Of a stretch of DNA of 8,375 nt, positions 1 to 5,582 are shown in pieces (within the stretch, counting starts at the first letter, position 1; every line of letters begins with the position of its first letter). The notes under the pieces were generated by a model. It did no database searches. It saw nothing but the letters and a program-made list of their open reading frames with translations, and was not told where the DNA came from. The translations under genes were made by a program, and so were the position numbers. The stretch is taken from contig SXSP01000277.1 of the NCBI GenBank assembly GCA_005792225.1, forward strand, positions 1-8,375. The letters are read 5' to 3'. The stretch comes from Bdellovibrionales bacterium. Its GTDB lineage: Bacteria; Bdellovibrionota; Bdellovibrionia; Bdellovibrionales; JAMPXM01.

Positions 1-1
1 G

Positions 2-103
2 ACGGTACTCATTACGCACGATCGTTTGGATCTTGAAGCTCTCGGCGGGAAGGTGAGCGAAATCCGAAACGGAACGCTCAAAGAGGCGGGCGGCAAATCC
101 TAA
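2..103 (+). CDS. ABC transporter ATP-binding protein, C-terminal fragment
   Basis: Only the last 33 codons lie in the window; the gene begins upstream. The frame from base 2 opens with TVLITHD and runs to a TAA stop at 101-103. A short hydrophobic strand followed by THD is the H-loop (switch histidine) of ABC ATPases. The downstream pattern, a variable stretch and then EIRNGTL, matches the usual end of the nucleotide-binding domain, where a strand and a Gly turn follow the H-loop. The family role is ATP hydrolysis driving a transport or lipoprotein-release complex at the inner membrane. The Walker A, signature and Walker B motifs are outside the window, so substrate and transporter class cannot be told. 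A hairpin lies 8 bases after the stop. Confidence 0.72.
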   Translation, partial: TVLITHDRLDLEALGGKVSEIRNGTLKEAGGKS

Positions 104-111
104 AAAAGCAA

Positions 112-139
112 AAGCCCTTGTGAGGGAACACAAGGGCTT
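112..139. terminator. Bidirectional intrinsic terminator hairpin
   Basis: AAGCCCTTGTG (112-122) pairs perfectly with CACAAGGGCTT (129-139) around a 6-base loop. Read on the minus strand the stem is followed by TTGCTTTTTT (111 down to 102), a good U-tract for ending the minus-strand transcript from 173-388. On the plus strand only CTTTC follows, so termination of the ABC gene is plausible but weaker. It sits between two convergent genes, where a shared terminator is expected. Confidence 0.85.
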
Positions 140-143
140 CTTT

Positions 144-169
144 CAAATTGCTTCGTGAGAAGCAAATTG
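144..169 (-). other. Second hairpin just after the small exported-protein gene
   Basis: TTGCTTC (148-154) and GAAGCAA (159-165) form a 7-bp stem with a 4-base loop. An A-A mismatch and three more outer pairs (144-146 with 167-169) extend it. It starts 4 bases beyond the stop codon of the minus-strand gene and precedes the main terminator, so the mRNA would end in two stacked hairpins. This could add 3'-end stability; the function is inferred only from position. Confidence 0.4.
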
Positions 170-172
170 AAT

Positions 173-388
173 TCAGTGACCGTGGCCGTCGCCAGCGGGA
201 GCAGCAGCGCCTTCTGCGGGAGCAGCGGGAGCTGTTTCAGCTGTAGCTTCTTTCGCGCCTTTTTTAGCTTTTTTGTCTTTCTTTTCAGCTTTTTTGCCGG
301 CTTCAGCAGCTGTAGCTGTCGCGAAAGAGGGAGCTGCGAAAGATGCGAGAGCGAGAGCAGCAACTGCTGCCATGAGAACGCGTTTCAT
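173..388 (-). CDS. Small exported Ala/Lys-rich protein with His-containing C-terminus
   Basis: I do not recognise a named family. The 71-residue product begins with a clear Sec signal peptide: MKR, a hydrophobic Ala/Leu/Val core (residues 4-18) and an AxA-type site, most simply S21-F22-A23. The predicted mature part is about 48 residues: a Lys/Ala segment (30-47), an Ala/Pro/Glu segment (48-66) and the end GDGHGH. It has no Cys and no membrane segment, so it should be periplasmic or secreted, probably disordered, and possibly able to bind metal through the terminal His residues (inference). A strong AGGAGG sits 6 bases before the ATG, and the transcript ends at a good terminator, which supports a real and well-translated gene. 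It lies 131 bases downstream of the deaminase on the same strand. Overlapping frames on the other strand lack such signals. Confidence 0.78.
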   Translation of the reverse strand: MKRVLMAAVAALALASFAAPSFATATAAEAGKKAEKKDKKAKKGAKEATAETAPAAPAEGAAAPAGDGHGH

Positions 389-394
389 GAGTAT

Positions 395-400
395 CCTCCT
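395..400 (-). promoter_or_regulatory. Shine-Dalgarno site of the small exported protein
   Basis: On the minus strand AGGAGG is followed by six bases and then ATG at 388-386. This is a near-ideal ribosome binding site. It fixes the start and is much stronger than any site before the upstream deaminase or pcnB. Confidence 0.85.
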
Positions 401-418
401 GGGATCTTCATTTGGTTA

Positions 419-446
419 TTGCCTGTCCTCAACAGTACCGAGGCAA
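419..446 (-). other. Bulged hairpin in the leader of the small exported-protein gene
   Basis: CTGT (423-426) pairs with ACAG (432-435), and TTGC (419-422) pairs with GCAA (443-446), leaving a 7-base bulge (436-442) on one side. If the minus-strand transcript covers this stretch, the bulged stem would lie about 20 bases upstream of the ribosome binding site. It may be an mRNA structure, a binding site or chance. No convincing -35/-10 pair was found in 401-519, so the promoter of the small gene remains unidentified. Confidence 0.25.
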
Positions 447-519
447 CTTGAAGGGAACCTGATTCGAAAATGAAAGTTCATTCATTTACCCGAGGAGGGG
501 CTCGAAATTAGACCTGGAC

Positions 520-1560
520 CTAAGACCAGGGGGCGAGCCGTGTCTCAATTTGGCGCGGCCAGTATTTTTTCTTTTCCTCGAGGGGAATGAACGAGCAGGC
601 CGCCGCCGTGTCGTTGCAGCGATCGAACTCCTCACGAGTGAGTCGATGCTCGCGACTCAATAATTCGTATTCATTTACAAGGTCGATATCAAAAACACCC
701 GGATCATCGGAATTCACGGTGACGGGCACGCCCGCTTCCATCAATATTCGAAACGGATGTGCGGCTCGACTCGGCACCGCGTTCGTCAGCCAATTGCTCG
801 TCGGGCAGAGTTCCAGCGGCACGCGGCGATCACGCACGAATTTCATCAACTCAGGCGATTTATAAATCTGCACGCCATGGCCGATGCGCTCGGCTCCCAG
901 GCTCTCAATTGCGGTTCGCACGCACTCGGCCGAGCCGGGAAAGTTGTCCTCCCCCGAGTGGACCGTGATGTGAAGTCCCGCCTTCTTCGCCTTCTTGAAT
1001 GAGGCCGCGAAAGGAAGGGGTTCAAAACCCTGTTCGTTGTCGGCGAGATCGAGACCGACAACGGTGTCTTTATGATCGATCGCGAAGTCCGCGACTCGCG
1101 CTCCGACATCAGCCGGAAAAATTCGCTGAATGATGATGATGAAGCCGACGGCGATGGGCAGTCCCTTTTTCTCCGCCATCTCTTTTCCCTTCACGATCGC
1201 GCGGTGGATGCGCTCGAAATCAATGGAGGGGTGACCTTCGTTTACGAACGTCGGCGCGTAACGTAACTCGAGGATTCGAATTCCTTCTTTCACCGCGTCT
1301 TCGATCACCTCAAAAGTGATGCGCGTGAGAATTTCCTCGGAGTGAAGCACCGCTCTCGTCGAGAGAAACTTCTTGAGCACGGCCTCGAGATCTTTCATCG
1401 GTTCCGTGACGAGAAGTTGCTTCTTGAAATCGGCGTCGCTAGCAGGAACTTGAATGCCGACTTGCGGGGCAAGTTCCTTCAGCGTCGACAGACGCATGGA
1501 GCATTCGAGGTGGCGATGAAGTTCGACTTTCGGGATTTGGATCAGCTCGGCTCTGTTCAT
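520..1560 (-). CDS. add: Adenosine deaminase-family aminohydrolase
   Basis: Zinc-dependent deaminase of the amidohydrolase superfamily, expected to convert adenosine (or a related 6-aminopurine compound) to inosine and ammonia in the cytosol for purine salvage. At 346 residues it is a normal length. The motifs appear in order: VELHRHLE with zinc ligands H15 and H17; ELRYAP (98-103); GLDLADNE (169-176); HSGE with zinc ligand H201? or adjacent H201 region and proton donor E204; RIGHG with H228; CPTSN (252-256); and SDDP with metal-binding D285/D286. The usual Gly after HLD/HLE is Cys here (C20), and the motif has Glu rather than the Asp common in classical adenosine deaminases. Adenine deaminase, aminodeoxyfutalosine deaminase or another aminopurine substrate is therefore possible. 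The ATG start has no Shine-Dalgarno but has a TATAAA 7 bases upstream, suggesting a leaderless mRNA. It is divergent from the transketolase gene. The family call is sure; the substrate is less so. Confidence 0.9.
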   Translation of the reverse strand: MNRAELIQIPKVELHRHLECSMRLSTLKELAPQVGIQVPASDADFKKQLLVTEPMKDLEAVLKKFLSTRAVLHSEEILTRITFEVIEDAVKEGIRILELRYAPTFVNEGHPSIDFERIHRAIVKGKEMAEKKGLPIAVGFIIIIQRIFPADVGARVADFAIDHKDTVVGLDLADNEQGFEPLPFAASFKKAKKAGLHITVHSGEDNFPGSAECVRTAIESLGAERIGHGVQIYKSPELMKFVRDRRVPLELCPTSNWLTNAVPSRAAHPFRILMEAGVPVTVNSDDPGVFDIDLVNEYELLSREHRLTREEFDRCNDTAAACSFIPLEEKKKYWPRQIETRLAPWS

Positions 1561-1567
1561 TGCGTTA

Positions 1568-1573
1568 TTTATA
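1568..1573 (-). promoter_or_regulatory. Candidate -10 element for the deaminase (leaderless start)
   Basis: On the minus strand TATAAA is followed by TAACGCA and then the ATG. Transcription normally starts about 7 bases after the -10 hexamer, which places +1 at 1561-1560, on or next to the A of the start codon. No Shine-Dalgarno is present. The -35 region (around 1591-1597) is poor. The element is good on sequence, but its use is inferred. Confidence 0.45.
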
Positions 1574-1617
1574 GTGCGGCTCGGGCGGAACTACCACTTG
1601 TTATGCACGAATGCGGC

Positions 1618-1646
1618 TTGACCCGAGCTGTAACTCGGGGCAGAAA
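1618..1646 (+). promoter_or_regulatory. Candidate transketolase promoter with an inverted repeat in its spacer
   Basis: TTGACC (1618-1623) is a close match to a -35 box. A 17-base spacer leads to CAGAAA (1641-1646), a weak -10. The perfect inverted repeat CCCGAG/CTCGGG (1622-1627 and 1634-1639, 6-base centre) nearly fills the spacer. This is the sort of place where an operator sits, but no regulator is encoded nearby. A start near 1653 would give a leader of about 20 bases containing the ribosome binding site. Confidence 0.35.
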
Positions 1647-1661
1647 TCGGCTACTTCACCC

Positions 1662-1666
1662 AAGGA
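1662..1666 (+). promoter_or_regulatory. Shine-Dalgarno site fixing the transketolase start
   Basis: AAGGA lies 7 bases before the ATG at 1674-1676. The frame stays open upstream to an ATG at 1611, but that ATG has no such site and would extend the protein over the putative promoter. The ribosome binding site selects the 1674 start. Confidence 0.75.
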
Positions 1667-1673
1667 AAAATTC

Positions 1674-3749
1674 ATGAGCACAGTTACGCCTCCATTGGCT
1701 CCGCTTTCATTGAAAACCCGTCTGGCTGGAACTCCCAAAAATCCTCCGCGCTATGCCGCAACCGTTCAAACAGCGGGCGAGGCATTGAAAGTCGCGGATC
1801 CTCGCGCCACGCGCGCGATGGTCGCACTCATGGACATGAACGCCCTTCACGGCGGAGCGGCCAGCCACTACGGCGGTCCCGCGGCGATGGCGGAACTCAT
1901 GTCGGCCACTCACGGACTCATGTTTCATCTCTCGTCGAAAGCCCGCGTTGAATGGCATGAAGCGTTTCACTTCGTGAACGACGGCGGTCACTGCGAAAAC
2001 GGAATCTACGCCCTCAAAGCGAATTACGGTTTCGCTGATCTCACGGTCGACTCGCTTAAAAAATTTCGGTCGATCGAGTCTCCGCTGACCGGTCACGGTG
2101 AGGCTCACTTGTTCCCGCAAGGGGTCCTCGTTTCTAACGGTCCTCTCGGCTCGGGGCTCCCGCAGGCGCAGGGACTCGCGATCGCCGACGCTCTCGCGGG
2201 CAAAAAGCGCATCACGGTTTGCGCGTTGACCGACGGCGGAGCGATGGAAGGCGAAGCGAAAGAATCTCTCGCCGCCATTCCGGGTCTCGCGAAGAGAGGC
2301 CGCATGGCTCCCTTCGTTCTCGTGATCAGCGACAACCGCACAAAACTCTCGGGCCGCATCGAAATGGACTCCTTCTCGATGGAGCCCACGTTCCAATCGC
2401 TCGAGAAACTCGGTTGGAAAGTCTTGCGCCTCGAAGACGGTCACCACCTTCAAGCGTGCGTGACGACCCTCGAAGAAGCTTTCAATCAAGTGAGTCTTGA
2501 TCCCACGGTTCCCGTCGCGATTCACGCGCGTACGATCAAGGGAAAGGGCAGCAAGAAAGCCGAAGCCTCGGCGACGGGCGCTCACGGCTTCCCGTTGAAA
2601 AAGGCGGAAGAACTGCCCGCATTCCTCTCGGAAATTTACGACAGCGGAACGGTACCACCTGAATTCCTCACTTGGGCCGAGGAGCTGAAAGCGTGGGAAG
2701 ACAAGAAGGCTTCCGCACCCAAGAAAGAAGAAGGCACTCTTCCTCCGGGTCAGGCACTCCTTAAGAAAACGCCGAACGAAAAAATCCAGGCGGGTGTTTC
2801 CGCGGCCCTCACGAAGAGCCGCGGCCAAGGACTTCCTGTCGTGTCGGTTTCGGCGGATCTTCAGGGTTCGACGGGCGTTGCGGAGTTTCAAAAGGCGCAT
2901 CCCGAATGCGCGGTCGATATTGGCGTCGCGGAAGCGAACATGATTTCGACGGCGATTGGTCTTTCGATTGCGGGTTACATTCCCGTCGTTGATACGTTCG
3001 CTCAGTTCGGTGTGACGAAGGGGGCTCTGCCGATCACGATGGCCAGCCTTTCGCTCGGCCCCGTCATCGGGATCTTCTCGCACACGGGTTTCCAGGATGC
3101 CGCCGACGGTGCTTCTCACCAAGCGTTGAGCTTCTTTGCGCAAGTGGCGACGATCCCACACGTTGAGTGCTACTCGCTCTCGACGAGCAGCGAAGCCGAA
3201 GCGCTGATCTCTGAGGCCGTCCAAAAATTTGCGGACGATCGCAAAAACGGCCGCGTTCCGCCGACTCGTTTGTTCTTCCTCGGTCGCGAAAATTTCCCGC
3301 GTCGACTGACTTCGGAATCGACACCTTACGCTCTCGGAAAAGACCAGGTGGTCTTCGACAACACGGGTGAGTTCAAAACAGCCGTCACGGTTGTCGCGAG
3401 CGGGTCGCTCGTTCCCGAGGCGGTGAAAGCGACGGATCTCTTGCGTGAAAAGGGCATGGGCGCGGTCGTGATCCACGGCTCGAGCGTCAGCAAACCGGAT
3501 CTCGCGACCATCACGGCGGCTCTCGGAAAAACCGGAGGACGTCTTGTCACGGTCGAGGAACACCGGGTGCTCGCGGGCATGGGCGCCATGCTCACGCACG
3601 AGCTGAAGATGAAGAACGTCGATTTCAAATTGAAGTCATTGGGAGTCGGCGACCATTTTGGTCAGAGCGCATACAGTGCTTTGGATCTCTACAAGATGCA
3701 TGGTCTGGATTCGACCGCGATCGCGAAAGCGGCGAGCGAACTGGCATAA
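1674..3749 (+). CDS. tkt: Transketolase
   Basis: Thiamine-diphosphate enzyme that moves two-carbon ketol units between sugar phosphates in the non-oxidative pentose phosphate pathway, in the cytosol as a dimer. At 691 residues it is slightly longer than the roughly 660 usual for bacterial transketolase. The N-terminal cofactor domain shows ASHYGGP (H65), VNDGGH (H106), TGH (H141), GPLGSG (156-161) and the metal/ThDP motif TDGG...SDN (D187, E192, G193, N221); GAHG carries H304. A charged Lys/Glu linker (about 338-359) leads to the pyrimidine-binding domain with catalytic Glu E420 in GVAEANM and DGASHQ (H482). The C-terminal domain holds VTVEEH (625-630). All key positions of the family are present, but the motifs are spelled unlike the E. 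coli type, and the D-to-N distance is 34 rather than 30. A C-terminal VTVEEH also occurs in the DXS relatives, but the layout fits transketolase. It is divergent from the deaminase and has its own terminator. Confidence 0.88.
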   Translation: MSTVTPPLAPLSLKTRLAGTPKNPPRYAATVQTAGEALKVADPRATRAMVALMDMNALHGGAASHYGGPAAMAELMSATHGLMFHLSSKARVEWHEAFHFVNDGGHCENGIYALKANYGFADLTVDSLKKFRSIESPLTGHGEAHLFPQGVLVSNGPLGSGLPQAQGLAIADALAGKKRITVCALTDGGAMEGEAKESLAAIPGLAKRGRMAPFVLVISDNRTKLSGRIEMDSFSMEPTFQSLEKLGWKVLRLEDGHHLQACVTTLEEAFNQVSLDPTVPVAIHARTIKGKGSKKAEASATGAHGFPLKKAEELPAFLSEIYDSGTVPPEFLTWAEELKAWEDKKASAPKKEEGTLPPGQALLKKTPNEKIQAGVSAALTKSRGQGLPVVSVSADLQGSTGVAEFQKAHPECAVDIGVAEANMISTAIGLSIAGYIPVVDTFAQFGVTKGALPITMASLSLGPVIGIFSHTGFQDAADGASHQALSFFAQVATIPHVECYSLSTSSEAEALISEAVQKFADDRKNGRVPPTRLFFLGRENFPRRLTSESTPYALGKDQVVFDNTGEFKTAVTVVASGSLVPEAVKATDLLREKGMGAVVIHGSSVSKPDLATITAALGKTGGRLVTVEEHRVLAGMGAMLTHELKMKNVDFKLKSLGVGDHFGQSAYSALDLYKMHGLDSTAIAKAASELA

Positions 3750-3764
3750 GTTCGCTCGATCGAG

Positions 3765-3793
3765 GACCGGCTCAGCAAGGGCCGGTCTCTCTC
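3765..3793 (+). terminator. Transketolase terminator hairpin
   Basis: GACCGGCTC (3765-3773) pairs with GGGCCGGTC (3779-3787), with one T-G wobble and an AGCAA loop, 15 bases after the transketolase stop. The tail TCTCTCTTC is pyrimidine-rich but not a pure T run, so termination may be only moderate. The minus strand has no T tail after the stem, so it probably does not serve tatA. Confidence 0.65.
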
Positions 3794-3802
3794 TTCGAAA
3801 AC

Positions 3803-4087
3803 TCAACCGTTCTGGTTTCCGTTTCCGTTCTTTTGGCCCTGGTTTTGACCTTGCTGATTCTGTGTGTAGTTGGGCTGTCCACCGGGCTGACGAATCTGTT
3901 CGTTGTTTTGCTGGCCGCCCTGATTCATCGACTGAGTCACATCGATTGAATCGTCTTCATTCAAACCCTTTTTGAATCCGCGGATCGCTTCGCCGAGACT
4001 CTTTCCGAGTCCACCCAAACGAGAAGGTCCCCAAATCAGCATGACAATGACCAAAATCACTACGAGATGCGTGATGCTAATTCCCAT
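3803..4087 (-). CDS. tatA: Sec-independent protein translocase subunit TatA
   Basis: Pore-forming subunit of the twin-arginine pathway, which exports folded proteins across the inner membrane. The 94-residue protein has the family plan: an N-terminal membrane helix (about residues 5-19), a WGP hinge (19-21; usually FGP), an amphipathic helix with SLGEAIRGFKKGL (30-42), and then an acidic patch NEDD (43-46). The rest is unusual: from residue 51 on, 24 of 44 residues are Gln or Asn, most others Gly, with no hydrophobic stretch. TatB is less likely because there is no long charged helical tail. tatB and tatC are not adjacent. It lies 79 bases after pcnB with no clear terminator between, so co-transcription is likely. 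A GGAG lies about 14 bases and a GGAAAG about 4 bases before the ATG; the ribosome binding site is not sharp. It is convergent with the transketolase. Confidence 0.88.
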   Translation of the reverse strand: MGISITHLVVILVIVMLIWGPSRLGGLGKSLGEAIRGFKKGLNEDDSIDVTQSMNQGGQQNNEQIRQPGGQPNYTQNQQGQNQGQKNGNGNQNG

Positions 4088-4166
4088 CTTCTTTCCAGCT
4101 CCTTCAGGGTTGTGTGGACTTCAGATTAACAGAGAAGGCCAACTAAGACCAGTCGCAGGACCGACG

Positions 4167-5537
4167 TTAGCCCCGTGGCAACTCGTCGTCGCGCTTTTCG
4201 GGACCCTCGTCGATGCGATCATCCGCGACGTTATCTTGAGAGTTGTCTTCGCCGCCAGCTTCGTCGCCGTCGGTCTCCGCGCTCTCGTCTTGGCGACCTT
4301 CGGCTTGACGTTCGCCGGGCTTTCTCCGCCGAGGACGACGACGCTTTTTTGACTTCAAATCCGCTTCGATTCGCTCCAGCTCATCGCCAAGTTTTTCAAA
4401 GGCTTCGCGCCAAAACTGCAGTTGGGCCGGAGTCAGAATCAAATCAGTCTCGGCGATTCGGAGCGCTAAGCGGAAGCCCTCGTTTTTCATCAGGCCGAGT
4501 TGGCGTCGTTCCCCGCGTCTCTTGAAATCTTCGGTGCGCGTGAGAACGGGCAGGATCTCGACGGCCTTCGTGACGGCGGTTTGCTCGAACTTGTACATGC
4601 CGAGCTCATCGCGCATGAGCCTCTGGAAGAGCTCATCCTCGAGAGAAATCGGTTCCTCGCGCTCCGTCGGCCCGTGAAGTGCCGCTTGCAGCATCGAGTA
4701 CACGAGCCAACCGAAGAGTTGAGTCGTGTCGGCCGAGTCGGTGACGATCGAACCGTAAGCATTGAAGTGCTGCAAGAAGAGATCGAGGCGCTCGGGAGAC
4801 GACATCAAACCGTGCAACGTCGGAAGGACGTGCTTCAAGACACCGAGATCGTAGAGCTCAAGGAGGAGGAGCGCCGGCTCGTCGAGGCGCAGGATTTTTA
4901 GGATCTCCTCGCGCTTTCTCGGAAGCACGGATTTATCAAGCTCCGCCGCGTTCTGCGCCATCGCCGCGCGAAGATCGGGATCGATCGCGAAGCCGAGCTT
5001 GTGTGCAAAACGAATTCCCCGGAGGATCCGGATCGGATCTTCGATCAAGCGCGCGGAAGGCGCCCCGATCATACGGAGAACCCTGGCCTCGATATCGGGG
5101 AGGCCGTTCACGTAATCGATCAATTCGCCTTGAATCGGATCGTAAAAGAGGGCATTGATCGTGAAGTCTCTTCGGCGAGCATCTTCTTCGGGCGTGCCGA
5201 AGACGTTATCTCCGAACGGAATCCCTTCCGGATAATCCTCGACCTTCATCTCTCGACGAAACGTCGCCACTTCAAACTGCTGATGGTCACGCTTGACCAA
5301 GACGAGACGAAAGCGTTTTCCGATGATGAACGACATGTAGATGATGCGCTTGACCTGCGGCGGATGCGCCATCGTGACGATGTCGAAATCTTTCGGATGA
5401 ATATTGAGGAGAAGATCTCGAACGCAACCGCCCACGAGAAACGTGGTAAAGCCGCCCTTCTGCAAAGCTTTGACGATGCCGTAGGCGTGCGGGTCGATCC
5501 AATCTTGATGAAGATGCGGTTTTCGCGTGACTTCCAT
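4167..5537 (-). CDS. pcnB: Poly(A) polymerase I (tRNA nucleotidyltransferase superfamily)
   Basis: Adds poly(A) to RNA 3' ends, marking transcripts for decay in the cytosol. From the ATG at 5537 it has 456 residues, close to the E. coli enzyme. The head domain has LVGGCVRD (34-41), catalytic carboxylates D50 and D52 in KDFDIV, and the stretch IIGKRFRLVLV (71-81), which fits the pattern that separates bacterial poly(A) polymerases from CCA-adding enzymes. RRRDFTINAL (121-130) and EDPIRILRGIRFAHKLGF (166-183) follow. The tail is strongly basic (KSKKRRRPRRRK, 395-406), probably RNA-binding, and then acidic (413-451). The frame continues upstream to a GTG at 5577-5579, but that would leave only 3 bases before the divergent hydrolase gene and would overlap the likely promoter, so the ATG is preferred. 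It has no Shine-Dalgarno, and a TATACT lies just upstream. A CC- or A-adding tRNA enzyme remains a lesser possibility. Confidence 0.86.
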   Translation of the reverse strand: MEVTRKPHLHQDWIDPHAYGIVKALQKGGFTTFLVGGCVRDLLLNIHPKDFDIVTMAHPPQVKRIIYMSFIIGKRFRLVLVKRDHQQFEVATFRREMKVEDYPEGIPFGDNVFGTPEEDARRRDFTINALFYDPIQGELIDYVNGLPDIEARVLRMIGAPSARLIEDPIRILRGIRFAHKLGFAIDPDLRAAMAQNAAELDKSVLPRKREEILKILRLDEPALLLLELYDLGVLKHVLPTLHGLMSSPERLDLFLQHFNAYGSIVTDSADTTQLFGWLVYSMLQAALHGPTEREEPISLEDELFQRLMRDELGMYKFEQTAVTKAVEILPVLTRTEDFKRRGERRQLGLMKNEGFRLALRIAETDLILTPAQLQFWREAFEKLGDELERIEADLKSKKRRRPRRRKPGERQAEGRQDESAETDGDEAGGEDNSQDNVADDRIDEGPEKRDDELPRG

Positions 5538-5575
5538 ATCGGTCGAAGTATAGCCCCGAGATCTGTAGGTGGGCA
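5527..5575. promoter_or_regulatory. Candidate bidirectional promoter for pcnB and the hydrolase
   Basis: The four bases TATA at 5549-5552 are shared by two opposed -10 elements. On the plus strand TATAGC (5549-5554) lies 16 bases after GTGACT (5527-5532), a 4/6 match to TTGACA. On the minus strand TATACT (5552-5547) has a weak -35, TGCCCA (5575-5570), 17 bases before it. The minus start would fall near 5540, about 3 bases from the pcnB ATG. The plus start would fall near 5561, with AGGTGG at 5567-5572 before the hydrolase ATG. Confidence 0.45.
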
Positions 5576-5582
5576 CCACAAG

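Noticed and set aside
510..530. CCTGG/CCAGG hairpin across the deaminase stop, as a possible terminator
   Set aside because: It has only five pairs and no T run, and it overlaps the coding end. It is too weak to call.
1611..1673. A 21-codon upstream extension of the transketolase
   Set aside because: There is no ribosome binding site at 1611 and the extension covers the probable promoter. AAGGA at the right distance supports 1674.
1707..3599. A 630-residue open frame on the minus strand opposite the transketolase
   Set aside because: It is Arg-rich with no recognisable motif, and lies exactly antisense to a gene with all its catalytic residues. It is an effect of codon bias.
5001..5582. A 194-codon upstream extension of the hydrolase frame
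   Set aside because: It runs antisense through pcnB, shows no hydrolase features and would bury the divergent promoter. The ATG at 5583 gives the normal family length.
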